Source: Phlebotomus papatasi (Eukaryota > Arthropoda > Insecta > Diptera > Psychodidae). Taken from it: a stretch of DNA of 64,000 bases. The notes below the pieces were generated by a model. The model saw only the letters and a list, made by a program, of their open reading frames with translations, was not told the origin of the DNA and did not search any database. The position numbers and the translations under genes are program-made. Each line of letters starts with the position of its first letter. Within the stretch, counting starts at the first letter, position 1. Of this stretch, positions 42,929 through 55,511 are shown piece after piece. Location: NCBI RefSeq assembly GCF_024763615.1, contig NC_077224.1, positions 88,112,712 to 88,176,711 on the forward strand, written 5' to 3'.

Positions 42929-45900
42929 CTGCGAGGAGATTGATGAAGAGAAAAATAAAGAGAAATACTGTCAGAAGAACAATAAATGTGAAGAAATTTA
43001 CCTGGATTGTAGTAATCGTAGATGGAGATCTGACCACGGTGGGCTTTCTTGACGCGGTGCGTCTTGTAGGCCATCAGCGTGGGGCAGATGTCCCTCTCTG
43101 TAATCTCGCAGAAGTAGACAATGGCCTTGGTGTCTCCATTCTTTAGTTCAATCTTCTTAAAGGATTCCAGTTCGGTGAGTAAATTCAGTTGATCTCTGTC
43201 AATTCTATGTCCACTGGGCAGGACAATTTCCATCACTGTCATGTTGCTCTGGCGCATGAATCTCGTGGGAGGGTTGAAACGGGTGCAAAAGGTGAGATTG
43301 AGGAAGTTATCATGACTGCCTAGAACCTTAACTTTAGGCTCAACGACAAAGTATTCTATTTGAGAGAATTTCTTAACATTCCCAACATTGTATTTCGTTG
43401 CGAATTCAATGATGGCATATCCCCTTCCGGAAGCCTTTACTGTGACATTCCGGAGGCCGGGATTCACTTTGATGGACTTCATGGAGCTGAAGTTCTTGAT
43501 GTTCAGGTGATTTACTGAGAAATTTATGCTATTGCTGGAAAATTCGAGACGTTCAGCTACTTTTGATAGGGCAAAGAGTCCCAGGACAGTGTCATGGGTT
43601 GAAGTGAATCCTCCTTGGGAATTTCGCTGGGAGATTAGCCATTTTGTAGCTCCTACGCATTCCTGAAGATGCTCAGCTGCAAGATTGGCCAGAAGACCAT
43701 AAGATGTAGCCTCAATGGATAAACTCATGCCATTGCTTTTGCTCTCCCACCAGATTTTTCCCTGATCCCTCAGAGATTTCTCATTGAGCACCTGGAGGGC
43801 TCGATCCCGGAGATTTCCCTCGAAAAACTGAACAGCATAGGCAGCAATGGATAGGGAATAGACATCGTTGACATTTGAGAATTCCCTCTCAATGAATTCG
43901 AAAGCTTTCTGGAGCATTGATGAGTATTTTGCCCATCCGATTCCTGTCTCCACGAAGGGCAGGATTGTAAAAGCTGTCATTCCCACACGATTGTCATCTG
44001 CAGTGAACATTTCTCTATCGAAGATCCTGATAGAAATCCCATATTCCCTGAATCCTCCGTCTTCCATTTGTTGCTGACTGAGCCACTTTAGAGCTTTGTC
44101 TGTTACTTTTCTGTCCACTGTGATGTACCTGGAGGCCCAGAGGAAGGTTCTAGCGGCGTAGGCTGTCAACCAAATGCTCCCAATTTCGTCAGCCTTCCCA
44201 AAGGCACTGAAAGCTCCATCCCGGTGACGGAATTTCAGTTGCCTCTGATAAGCCTGACGCATGAATCTCAGAGCTCGAATCCTCAAGTCCTCATTCCGTT
44301 TCCTTGTCCTCGTCATGTAGTCCAGGACTGCAACATTCGGAGCAAAGGTCAAGAGGTTCTGTTCTCCGCATCCTGTAGGTAGATGTGGTACCAATTCATC
44401 CAAATTTTCCATTGACGATGCCAGGATGTTCTTCATGATGTTGATGCGCATTTCCAGGGAGTCCGGAACGAAATTTTCCGGGAGTTTGGGCGAAAAGGAT
44501 TCTGCAGCTGATGCAAAAGTATGAAGGTCCACAAGATAGGCTTGATTGTCATACTGAACTTCTCCCTCAGCTACAACAAGCAATTCCCGGATGATCTTAT
44601 CCACAAGATCTCCACTCTGGGCAATAATCTCAAATTTCACTCTGCCCAGGCTCTTGGGTATCACGTGGAAGTCCACAGAGGTACCAGTTTGATTGGTAGC
44701 TAGGATTTCAATCCTCTGGGAAGCATTGCAAATGGAGAGATCTTCGAAACAAAAGTCCCGGTGGACATTCCGGAAGATCAATTCAACGGGCTTGCTTTCG
44801 TTGAGATAGTTGAAGATCACTACGGGAATTGTGATAATCTCTCCACGTTTCACGGAATAGGGAAGACTCGTGGAGATGAAGAAGGACTGAAAGACACTTA
44901 CACTCACGGGTTGTGGTATTAGACTCAGTCCTGTGTCTTGATCTACGGAAAATCCACTCAAAACCCATCCGGTAATCTTGTCAGGGACCTTGACTTTGAT
45001 AATGAGTTCTCCTTTGTGCTTCGTTACCACATCCCACCAGAGCCAGGTTTCTGGAAAGTATTTTCTGGGATTGATCTCTCCGGAAACTGTGCTGGTGATG
45101 TCTTTCTGAGTTATAGTCTCCTCAAAGTCCACGTAGTCATCTTCATCTTCAGGAAGATCTTCTTCATCAGTAACAGATTCGCTCAAACTTGGTCTCTTCG
45201 CTCCTCTCTTTACATTTGTCATGAGAATCACTCCAGAATCCTCAAATTCCTTGAAATACTTCTTCCTGGCAACTCTTCGGATACTCCTTAAGATTTGAAG
45301 GGGAGTGTACTTGATGAAGTCCTCAAGGGTTGATGCTACGCGCTTCTCAGTTAGCATATGCTTCTCATGCTGCATCTCCAGGACACTCTTATCCACTGCT
45401 GCCAGATTAACGAACCCAGGGCTCTCGGAAGCAATAGTGATCAGGACCTCCTGGCCAGGAGTCGCTTGTGTGTGAGATACTTTGAGATCGAAGGTTTTCC
45501 GAAGTCCGAAGTCGATGACCATGCGATCTGATATCAAGTAGCCGGTATTTGCGACGTAGTAGACGAGAAAAATGGCTGATGGAACCATTTCTGGAGTCAC
45601 TGTGAAGGATACTCTGAGACTGCCATCCGTTGTGAAGTTGACGATCGCAGTGTGAACAAGATTATCCCTGGCCACGAGGTGATAGGTCAGATAGTTCAGG
45701 CGATGAGTTGATGTGACCTCTACAATGCAGGTTGAGTTAACAGTTGGGTTCTTGGTGATGAGATTGGCCAGGATGAAGCGTTTCTTCTTCGATCTGGCTC
45801 TCAGGATGTGTGGAAGGATCACATGAGCATCCTCAAACTGAGCTTTGACGTAGAGTTTCTTGACATCCCGAGGAACAAAAAATCCTCCATAGGCCAATCC

Positions 45901-48900
45901 GTTCTGGGAGATCGTCAGGTTCACAAAGTTCTCCTCAGACGTCTCATAATCGTACCTACAATACAAATCCCGGTCAAGGTTTTCCTTCTTTGTTATCAAA
46001 AAACTAACAAAAGACTTACCCATAAAGCAGGGTCACGTTGTTCTCCTCGGATCCCTTAAATGATGACCCATCGTGATGCTTAACGGAAATCACGACGTTG
46101 TAGTTAAGCCCAGGTTTGAAGTAATCCGGTGGACTTAGGAAGCTTATCTCATGCTTAGCCATGAATACGCCCAACTCTTCACTGGCATTCTGGCGGAATC
46201 CCGTAAGATGGTCCTGAACAGTGACATCCACAATGAAGATTCTATCAAATTTCTGCTTCAGATGAAGGTCTCCCTCAAAACTGAACTCTATCTCAGTCAT
46301 CCCGTCAATTCTTCCATTCTTCACAGAGATGGGAATCTTAGGGAATCCTACATAGGGCTTCAGAGACACCACAGCTGTGTAGTTCCCCTTCACAGGTTTC
46401 CCGTAGTTGTATTCAGATCTAACCCGGAACTTGAAGCTTCCTTTCGAGAACGTACTGAATTTCTCTGATTGGATTTCAACCTTAAACTTGGGCAGGATGT
46501 ATTCAGCAACTTCGAAGCGTTGCGTAAAGACTTCCTCAATCTTCAATTTTGCAGCTCTAGCTTCAATTGTCCACCATCCCAGTGATATATCCTGGGAAAG
46601 CCGAAGTTCAGAGCTGAAAACTCCATACTTCAGATCTGCTTCATTCCACTCCATTATCTTCAGGTTATTGCTATCGAAAATGGCCACATTAACCTTCTTG
46701 AGAGTCTTTGATGGCTTAAGATCAGCTTTTAGGAGCAAAACCCGAAATCTCACAATAGTCCCTGGTTTGTAGACTCTTTTGTCCGTCTGGATGAAACACA
46801 GGAGAGATTTTGGGAGATACTGCAACTTGGTGCTGTTCCTGTACTCTCCATTATTCACTACCAATTTGTACTTCCCACTAGGAAGAGCTCCTAGGCGAAA
46901 TGTGACCGTTTTGGTTGAATTTGGCGCCATATTGACTTGGCGCGGAACTGAAAAATTCTGCATTTTCCCATAGGGATAACCCTCGAGATCCACTGTAAAA
47001 GTGTTCCAATCATCTGTTGAATGGGTTGAGATTGAGACATTGTAGACGGAATGGGGATGAATGTGCTTAGGAGCAAGAACTGTGTAGTATCTGAAAGGTA
47101 AGGAACTCGTTAATAAATTGCATATATTTTTGGTTCAACCTTTATTTTTATTTATTTATTTTGAACACTCAAGCTCAATGCGTCCCATACCACTAACCCC
47201 ACAGCCCGCCCATACCCTTACGCTAGAACTCAAGCAGCGGCCGCCGCCGTCTTAACAACACCCTCCACGAGTAAACGGCGGAAACCCCGCTTCAGGCTGA
47301 ATTACATACACTGAGAGAGAAATCCGAAAAAGTTAAAATACCATTCCGGAATTGTTAATTTTACCCTGCAGTATTGATCCGAAATCGGTGTAAATATTAT
47401 CCTTTTTAGGTGTATTAGGGGTCAAAGTTACCCTTTTTCATGTTAATTTTACCCTCAAAAAGGTGTAAAATCAACATTAAAAAATGTTGATATATTGTTA
47501 CACCTAAAGAGTGTTAAAGTTATGAGGAAAAAAAGTTAATCGCACCCCCGTTTTTTTCTCAGTGTACATATATAAGTTACAAATCATTATTTTCTAATCT
47601 GAATCTATAGCAGCTTTTAGTGGGTAGCGTGAGGAGCAAAGGAACGAGGTAACAGGCAACTGGAAAACCATAAGGATTTTCGTGTCGTTGCCAATGAAAT
47701 TCAATCTAAAATTGGACCTAAATTGAATCTGTTCTCAGAACTAAAAGAAATGATAATCGGAAAGAGAAAAATAGAGAAAAATCTAACAAAAGATGTAAGA
47801 GATAAAATCTTATTTTAACTTATTTCTCTTTGTCTAATTTTATACTTCTTATAAGATTATATATAAGATTAATTTAATCTGTTCTCAGAACTAAAAGACT
47901 TGATAAAATTGAGAAAATAAAAAAAGACAAAGATTTATGATAATTTTTAAATACTTCTCTTTGGCTAGGTTTATACTTTTGACTTGAGATTAATTTTATC
48001 TGTTCTCAAAGTTAGAATAATTGATATTTAATTTAATTTAATTTAAACTACAGTTTTAGAAACTCTTTAAAATCTACTTGAAATTGATTGTGCAAAACAC
48101 TTGACTGTGACAAATTTATTGCCATAATTTTACAAGAAGATTTATATAAACGTTCTTAACAATTGGGAACAGAAAAGAATATTAAATTTATAGACAGCTA
48201 TAGGATGCAAGCAATCTGATTTTGTATTATCTTTAAGTTGTCAGATTTCTAAGTTAATTCATTCATTTTGTTTTCTTTGAGAAAAGATTAATTGTTGGTT
48301 TTTACTATTTTTCCACAAAAATAAGTAGATGAGCAAACAACTCGAAATACTAAAGTTTTAAATAAAACAATAGAATCCTTTTATGATTTTTGAAAAATTT
48401 AAAATCCTTTTAGAACAGTTTATAAAAACTGTTTGGAACTAGGGGTGAATAAGTAGCTCTCAGAGTGAACCAGATCGCTAAAAATCGCCAGATCGGCAAT
48501 ATTTTGCTAAGAATTCAACAGATCAGCACAAAAAAAGCGACAGATCGGCATGTTTATTAACAAAAATCGGAAGATCGGCACGATTTTAGCGAAAAATCAG
48601 AAGATTTAAACGTTATTTCGCTCTTATGAAACATAGCGTTCATATAAACTCATCTAACATCATGAATTTCCTACATTTCTGGTTGGTAAACCGATGGTGA
48701 GGTTTTATTCTTCTATTCGTCTGTAGGAAATTTATTCTGCTATTTTAGAACAAAATGGTCCTTCTGGTGAGCGTCAGTAAGGTGGTTTAATCCAAAATTA
48801 ATACACTAAAGGTTCCAGAGCTTTTGACACTGTATCGTGTCTTCTTCAGTCGTTCTTGCGCCTCAACCTCGTTCACCGGAAGGACAATTTTGTCCTAAAA

Positions 48901-50783
48901 TAGCAGAATAAATTTCCTACAGACAATTCCAGTGGAAAGTTTTTATGTACTGTATTGGGAACACTAATTTTGTAGACTTACTTGGCAGGCCGGCACGAGA
49001 TCGACAAAATTCGTGCGAAATCGGAAATTAGCAAACTTTTTTGTTTAGAACAGTTTTATTCAGAGGTTTTGTTTAGGAGATTTGGCTTTTAGCATTGGCT
49101 TCTTTTCAACAGGTAATGCCCTGTAAGTACTGGAATTGATATCATAGATGTCTTTTGAAGCGGCGCCTATTTCTCCTAAGAGCGTTTCTAGTGTAAGCCT
49201 ATGAATTGCCATTTTAGGAAAGGTATCGTAGAGAGTATTAGTATTAAGTGAGTTTAAGATTGCATTAAAGGCTCAATCTTTACAGATTTTCTGATGGTTA
49301 CAACATTGTTTAAAATAATCGAACCTTTCTCATGATCTACGACATTTTTTCAATAAATCCTGGATTATTCTTACTTTTATTTACTTTGGGAACAGATTAA
49401 ATATCTTTAAAGAAAAACTATTGCAAATAACCTTCAAAATCTGAAAACTTAAAAACAAATAAGTGCTGTCTTTTTTATAAATTTAAAAACATTATTAAAG
49501 TTTTGCATAGATTTTTGGGAACAGTTTAGAACAGTGTTAAGCAGAGAATGCGTTTAAGAGGCTTGCTTTAAATTTCATATTTTTTCAAAACAGTTCAGGC
49601 TTTTATAGAACCCAATACATTTATTTTAAGTATGTGTTTTCTTTTATTTGCTTTGGGAACAGATTTTAAATCGCAGTTGCACAAAGTGAACAATCGGAAA
49701 GAAATTTTATTTTATTTGGAAGAATTGTGGGAAGGAGTTAAGCTTTTCAGGTGATTTCTTGTTTGTCAAAAGATTGACGTATATGAACAAAAGTAATGGT
49801 GCCCTTTCATGAACGTTTACTCCGCTTTACTGTTCTCAAGTGCTTCTGCATTATCAACTTTTCTTGGTGTTGATTCCTGTCTCGACTGTGTTTCCTAATC
49901 TTTGCCTTCTTCTAAAATCACCAGTGAGAACTAAAGAAAACACTCCAGACAGGAACCCAACATATAAAGAGAAGTCGATAATGCAGAAGCACTTGAGAAC
50001 AGTAAAGTGTAAGAAAAACATGTCTATTTTTCATTTGAATAACACCATAATAAGGGTTTCAAAATGGATATTTGGACAAGTTTCCCAAGGTCTCAAATTT
50101 TTAAATAAAAACCCATTTTACTGTTTTTTTAACAATTGATCTTTCGCTTTGAATATCTAATTCTAAGATACGGTTTTCTAAAATATCTTGTTTAGTAAGA
50201 AATTAAAGAACTTAAGCCATATGGCTGAACCTTATAATCAAAATTTACTCATTTAAATGGACCTACTGTAAAATCATACTTTTAAATTGCTTTTCAGTTA
50301 CCTACAGGACTAGAATATCAATAGATTTTTCGATATTTCCATATAGAACAAATATTTATTATTATTTTTTTATTGTAAAACACCAATGACTTAAAAATTC
50401 TGAATATCAGCGTATGCCCCTATAATACTCAAGGAGCGATTTAATTTAATATTTCAATTTCTTGGAATAAATCAAGCCGAATAAGCATTTTATTATCTCA
50501 ATCTCTAATTTAGAGACAAAATTTTCTATTTGCATTTGAACTGCGGGTCAACAATTTAGTTTTGTGTTGTTGCTCTTATTCACACAAAGATATTTACATA
50601 AATTAGCTAAATTGAATCACAAACACAAATCAGCTGTTTTTGCACAAAATTGATTAATTCACAACAAACAGAGCGCAATTTAGCACAGAAAAACAGGCAA
50701 AAGACGTAGGATTACCCGTTGAAAGACGCAACAGAAGCCACCATTGAGGTAATTAGAATGAGAAGCTTGAACCAGCGACCCAT
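42903..50783 (-). CDS. Tep: TEP gene B: second thioester-containing protein (1372 aa)
   Basis: Complement-like secreted protein on the opposite strand, converging on gene A. Exons: 50783-50716, 47090-46020, 45955-43002 and 42928-42903, all GT-AG and in phase. In order: signal peptide, macroglobulin domains (FIQTDKRVYKPGTIVRFRVL, VAEYILPKFKVEIQ), an acidic bait-like segment (DEEDLPEDEDDYVDFEE), KYFPETWLWWDV, PDKITGWVLSGF, thioester GCGEQ (44373-44359), and a C-terminus with VYDYY-like IYDYYNP. FPETWLW is present once; there are no alternative cassettes. At the position of the catalytic His of gene A the protein has Asp (FDREM, codon 44019-44017). The four C-terminal Cys and hydrophobic tail of A are absent. 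The last exon is inferred from a 73-base intron and is the least certain part. Confidence 0.92.
42954..42959 (+). terminator. Candidate poly(A) signal of TEP gene A
   Basis: AATAAA on the plus strand, 115 bases after the stop codon of gene A. It lies in the last intron of gene B, so the two transcripts would overlap by at least 60-100 bases in antisense. Confidence 0.45.
43002..45955 (-). CDS. Tep: TEP B exon 3: bait-like, thioester and MG8 regions
   Basis: 2954 bases, acceptor TTGTATTGTAG, donor GTAAAT. Begins YDYETSEENFVNL and ends IYDYYNP. It contains LAAVDKSVLEMQ, the acidic bait-like region, KYFPETWLWWDV, VFQSFFISTSLPYSVKRGE, PTGCGEQNLLTFAPN, IWLTAYAARTF and GGFTSTHDTVLGL. In gene A the same span is split by two constant introns plus the cassette array, so A gained or B lost introns here. 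Confidence 0.95.
46020..47090 (-). CDS. Tep: TEP B exon 2: macroglobulin domains
   Basis: 1071 bases, acceptor ACCTTTCAG, donor GTAAGT. Begins YYTVLAPKHIHPHSVYNVSI, continues KSLLCFIQTDKRVYKPGTIV and ends NVTLLYG, split two bases into the Gly codon. The following intron is 64 bases (46019-45956). Domain text matches MG1-MG4 of TEPs. Confidence 0.94.
47309..47564. repeat. CACTGAGA MITE, copy 2
   Basis: Reverse-complement relative of 33797-34054, from CACTGAGAGAGAAATCCGAA to TTTTTTTCTCAGTG. TACATA on both sides looks like a target-site duplication. Confidence 0.8.
48725..48920. repeat. Foldback element in TEP B intron 1
   Basis: TAGGAAATTTATTCTGCTAT on the left mirrors ATAGCAGAATAAATTTCCTA on the right, with GGACAATTTTGTCC-type inner arms. 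Confidence 0.75.
50716..50783 (-). CDS. Tep: TEP B exon 1: signal peptide
   Basis: Found by asking for a signal peptide ending in the phase that exon 2 needs. ATG at 50783 opens MGRWFKLLILITSMVASVAS, then FNG split before GTAATC. Joined to exon 2 it reads SFNGYYTVLAPKH, parallel to AKGYYTIVGS in gene A, including the same split Gly codon. Confidence 0.88.
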
Positions 50784-51011
50784 TGATGGACACTATGAGA
50801 GGTCTTGGAGCACAATTTGAGTGTGGTCAATCGCTGTGGAAGACCATGAGGCTACTGGCCGTTCTTCTTGACTTCGTGTCTTCATGCCGGCTGCACAGAC
50901 TTTTGGGGTTTGTTGTCTGGGATTGATGGAGGCAGGAAATGGAATCGGGGAGGAGGAGAAGAAGGCAGGATTGATAATTGCTTCTTCTCTGTGTCTCTCA
51001 CATTCGCTACG

Positions 51012-51017
51012 TTTATA
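51012..51017 (-). promoter_or_regulatory. Candidate TATA box of TEP gene B
   Basis: The minus strand reads GCATATAAACG, 230 bases upstream of the ATG, giving a 5' UTR of roughly 200 bases. Gene A shows no such box. Confidence 0.45.
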
Positions 51018-52299
51018 TGCTAAAAAAAAATTGGATTAGAGAAGGTCTCGAATTGCATTTTAGTCAGATGGATTTAGATTGCATGAAAAGAATAAAATCC
51101 TATGTAATTTTGTACTCGTAAATAACATGTTCCAGTTCAATTGACTCTGATCTCGTTTATATATGCTAAAAGTAAACCGATGTGAATAATTTAGGTCTCT
51201 TTACACTAGGGTATTTCAATATAAAATCTCCGTTTCTAAATAAAAATTTCGAAGTAAGTTCGACTTTTATTTCCTACCGAAAGACGATTGAAAGTCCTTA
51301 CTGAAAATGTTGTTCGTAAATGTTTGTGACTTCCTATTAGGGTCTAACGAAATACTTGTAAATTGTATAATCCAAGGAAAAGTTCGTAAAAGTTTGTATT
51401 TTTTCATAAACATTGTTTGCAACATGATCACATTATGAGCAGTCATATGATCATGTAGCAATCTTTGTAAAAAAAAAAGCCTTTATCTATCTATCTCTAT
51501 CTGCTTAAGAGCCGACGCTCTTGCCTATTTACGACACTGATCCTCCATTTCAATGAATTTCTTGACTAAATTTAAGAAATACGAAATACAAACAGATACC
51601 AAAGCCATTCGTGGGAGAAAAACAATGTCCTCTCGTAAAGAAACCATTTTTGTAAGATTAAAAAGCAAATGACTCTTGTAAAAATCTATTTTTTGAATTT
51701 ATTTATAAAAAATTTATGCTTTTTTTTTCATAAAAAGTTGCAATAAAATTATATAGGAAGTTCTTTCAAAAAAGTAACATTGTTATTATAAATAATTTAT
51801 TATTACTTCTTTGAATAATTGCTTTCGAGAAAGTAACGTTTCTGATTTTAAAAAAAAACCTAAAATTTACATTATACTAAAGTAGCTTGCATTTAAAAGA
51901 AAGTCCGAGAATGTAAAATTAATGTTTTGTAGAGTTCATTTTCTAATTTGGTAAACATTTATATTTTTTTTATGAAAATAACATATTTAGTCAGTAAATT
52001 AGCGATTTTGGTACGACGGTGTATAGCTCGCGGACTAACCGTTAATCCCGGGAAGACCGCCCTAAGGGCCTAAATAGACTTAGGCTGATCCTCGAGAATA
52101 TTTAACATGTAAAATGCGGTGGTAAAGGATTAGGTGAAGGAAATTTATGCAAAGGCTTCTAATCGATATTTCTAAGCCCTCAGTGTATGACAGTTTGGGA
52201 TAGGGGATAAATCTTTACTGTCAAATTTTACAGGATAATATTTCTGAAGGATCAGCTTGGGTGTGTTTGGTTGGAAAATAGGGCCCTTAATTATCTGGG

Positions 52300-53108
52300 C
52301 ATGAGTTCTTTCTCCACCAAGAGGTAAAATACCTTGATATTTTGCTTGATAAGAAGCTTTTCTGCAAAGCTTTCTTATTCTTTCTGCAAAGCTTTTCTTT
52401 TTTTGGGGCCTTTTGTCGAAAGTCGTTCTATGGTTTTACAAAACTGTCGTGAGACCGATAGCGTCGTATGGATCCGTGATTAGGTGACCGAGAGTCGAGT
52501 TTAATAACTCGGCATGGGCACTACAACGGCTCCTGAGACTTTCGTGTCTGGCAGTTACAGGAGTTATCGGAACAGAGCCAACGGCTGCTCTAGGGGTAAT
52601 GCTGAGCCTGTCACCATTTCCGTTCTTAATTAAGGCGGAAACGAGCTTGGCTGCTTTGAGGTTACGCTCGGCAGGAACATTGAGGATCGGGTGCCATCCG
52701 GCGGACATGTCATCTTTTGATAAAGGATCTTTTGATAAAGGATGACTTTCGATGCGAAAGTTTTCCCAGGAGACAGGTTAATGCTACAATGGACACTAGA
52801 TCCGAATGGAGCAACCGCGACGAAGAACTATTTGAACTTGGAGCGGTTGCACTATTCACAGATGGCTCTCATATGGAAAGCTATTCAGGGGCCGGCTACC
52901 AATGTTCTGAGCTTCAGATCGATGGATCAGTGCCTCTTGGCCGATACACAACTGTGTTTCAAGACGATGTTGCTCCCATAGTGTTTGCAGCGTTTGCAGT
53001 GTATAGGCTGCTGCTGCCCGGCATCGTAGGAAGGAAAATACAAATCTTTTCGGATAGCAAGACTGCGATTCTTTCCATATCTGGTTGGAACACGCTGACT
53101 AAAATCTA
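52300..53108 (+). pseudogene. Broken non-LTR retrotransposon: reverse transcriptase thumb and RNase H
   Basis: Plus-strand frames read KYLDILLDKKLF (52322 on), then WFYKTVVRPIASYGSVI and CLAVTGVIGTEPTAALGVML, typical of LINE reverse transcriptases of the I/LOA/Jockey group. After in-frame stops and a frameshift, an RNase H-like stretch follows: ALFTDGSHMESYSGAGY (the DGS motif) and KIQIFSDSKTAILSI (the SDS motif). 5' end missing, several breaks: a dead copy. The minus-strand ORF over its first part is a shadow. Confidence 0.75.
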
Positions 53109-55511
53109 AATCTATATTACCACTCGTTTAATTCGCATTTCATTCGGATTTTCTAAAGTTTATTTGTCATAAGCTGAGATTCTTTTTAATCTCAGCAATT
53201 TTGAAAATAAATCCGGATTATTGTCAACGTATAAATGCGACCAGTAAATGTTGAGACCTCTTCTAAATTGTCCAGTACAGATAACGAGGGGGCAAATATA
53301 GATGCAGATGCCGGAGATGTTTTGTGGGCCAATTGATGAGGAAAATGTGAAGGGATAGGGGAGGAAGGGTACTTGAGATTTTGCCTCGGAGAAACGGAAT
53401 ATTCAATTAAAACCATTGACAATTTTGAGTGTAGAAGTGAGATTCCCTCGGAGACACTGAGAGACTATCTAATGAGAACCAATATTAAGTATTAACGGTT
53501 CGATGGCCATTAATGGGAAGGTATAGAGTCTATTTGGGAGAGACTTAACACACAAGCACTTTTAGCACATTCTCCATCTGTGAATGCCTCCTAAATCATT
53601 CAATTTAGCATTGGAGATTAGTGAAGAGCACTAAATTCTCGCGCGTGCTTCAAAGCACCAGTCTCTGGTGGAATCTAATTAATAATCCATTAGGTTGTTG
53701 TGTAATTGTCGTATTTATTGGCACCAGAAAACGGCAAGAGCGCAAACGCCCACAACAAACCAAGGCTTAGACTCATGAGGATTTTGCAATAAGGATCGAC
53801 AGGCGAATGATAACAAAAAGCCTTCAAATGCTATATGCAGAATCAGCTAAAAGCCACAAGAACCCAGTGACAAATTTTCCACAGGGATTTCGAGGATAAT
53901 TGCAGATGAATCATGGATTAACAGCTAAATATTGACGCAGTTTCTCCCGCCAAAATATCGCACGATAGTTTAGGACAAAAAGTCTATTTGGGAAGTTGAC
54001 TTTTTGCCATTTAGAATCTAATGTGATAACATCCGGATGCTAAAACATGCTCATCGGGGAAAAAACTGCTAATCAAATTACAGAGAGCAAAAAAAAATGA
54101 TCAAAGCATAGAACATGCAACAGATTCGAGGAAGAAAGTGAGGAATTTTGAGGAATTCAGTTAAATGAACTCTACCCTTTAGCGTTGAACTTTCCAAGTG
54201 CCATAAAATAGAGGAATGGAGGGTGGAAGGAAATACCTCGGCATTCAACTTGTGAAATTTAAACCCCAAGAGACGCACTTTTGTGTTTTCCTGGCGTCAG
54301 GTGGAATTAAATATTTTCATGGTATGTGACCAATGAGGAAAATGCCACCACACTGTAATTTTTATTTACATAGCGGACTCTTTAAACAGTGACGTGGAGA
54401 GGCTTGCACTGGATATTCAAATTAAAGAGTCATACACTCTGAAGAAATTTACCTTAAATAATTTTGAGTGATTGTTCATATGAAGAGGAAGACCATCATT
54501 TGATTCTCTTATAAGCAATTTGGCTCATTGATAAGAGGTCTGAAGACTTCTTTCAGCACTTGAAGATGAAATTGTCGTTTTAAACCTTTTACGGCACGTT
54601 GAAACGAGACTATTTCGAAATAAACTCCGAAATACACTTGTGAGTCTCGGAAAATCTCCTCTAATGGTTTATTCATGAGATAAAATCCCTCTGCCACGTG
54701 TCTCCACTAAAATGTAAGGTCAATTGAGAGCATTTAATCGACGGCATCTTGATTCAAAATCTCCATTTAAATACAAAAATTCCCTATAGAGTTTTAGTCT
54801 GATGGAGGTTTTCCTGCTTTTCCCTTCCTAAAGTTTTCCTTAATCAGCTGCTTAATCAGTCATTTTCAGTTCTCATTTTGTCCGCATGGTGTCGGTAGAG
54901 CTTCTGTTCGCATTTTGAAATGTTATAAATGTCAAAATGAATCTATTTTTGCTTTGTTGTGGGAAAAATTAAAGCAAAAAGGCTCATTTCATTACAATTC
55001 CCCTCATAATCACTGAGTAATACTTTGAACAGTTTTTATCGTAAAAAATAATTATAAATTTTGCCAAACTTGTGTGAAAATTTGATATGAAAATTCAAAA
55101 CTTATATTCAATTTTTCGAACATCAACGATTTTATATCCAAATAGGGTAAGTGTGCCAAATTTCGGCGTACAGTCAATGTTCCTCAAATTTGAACGACGG
55201 TTGAGTTCAAAATGTTAAATTTGAGGTTATGAAGTCTGAATTAGAACTATTTTCCTCTGGTATTTTCTAATTATTATCGTATTATATTAACTTCCGCAAT
55301 AAAATACATCTATTTCACAACAAATTACATTGATATATTCGTTAAAGGTTTTTATCTTAATTTAGAGAAAAAGGCATTTCACATGAATTCCGTTCCGTTT
55401 ATGAAAATATTGTTCAAATTTGAGGAACTATACTGTATAGTTGCTTTTTCTTTAACTTGAATAGTTATATTATGTTACTGTAGTGACTATATTACGGAAA
55501 TAAAAAAAATA

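Larger units (their letters stand above)
47091..50715 (-). other. TEP B intron 1 (3.6 kb)
   Basis: Holds an unusual GC-rich patch at about 47165-47300 (with GCGGCCGCCGCCG), the CACTGAGA MITE copy 2 (47309-47564), short CAGATCGGCA repeats (about 48470-48610), and a foldback at 48725-48920. The remainder is AT-rich with no gene seen. Confidence 0.7.

Noticed and set aside
42968..43001. A 34-base intron at the end of TEP B (acceptor TTCTGACAG)
   Set aside because: Too short for insect splicing; the 73-base alternative to 42929 was preferred.
49840..50139. 99-codon plus-strand ORF
   Set aside because: It lies in intron 1 of TEP B on the opposite strand and has no similarity that I recognise.
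52436..52708. 90-codon minus-strand ORF
   Set aside because: Antisense shadow. The plus strand in this stretch reads as a degenerate reverse transcriptase thumb.
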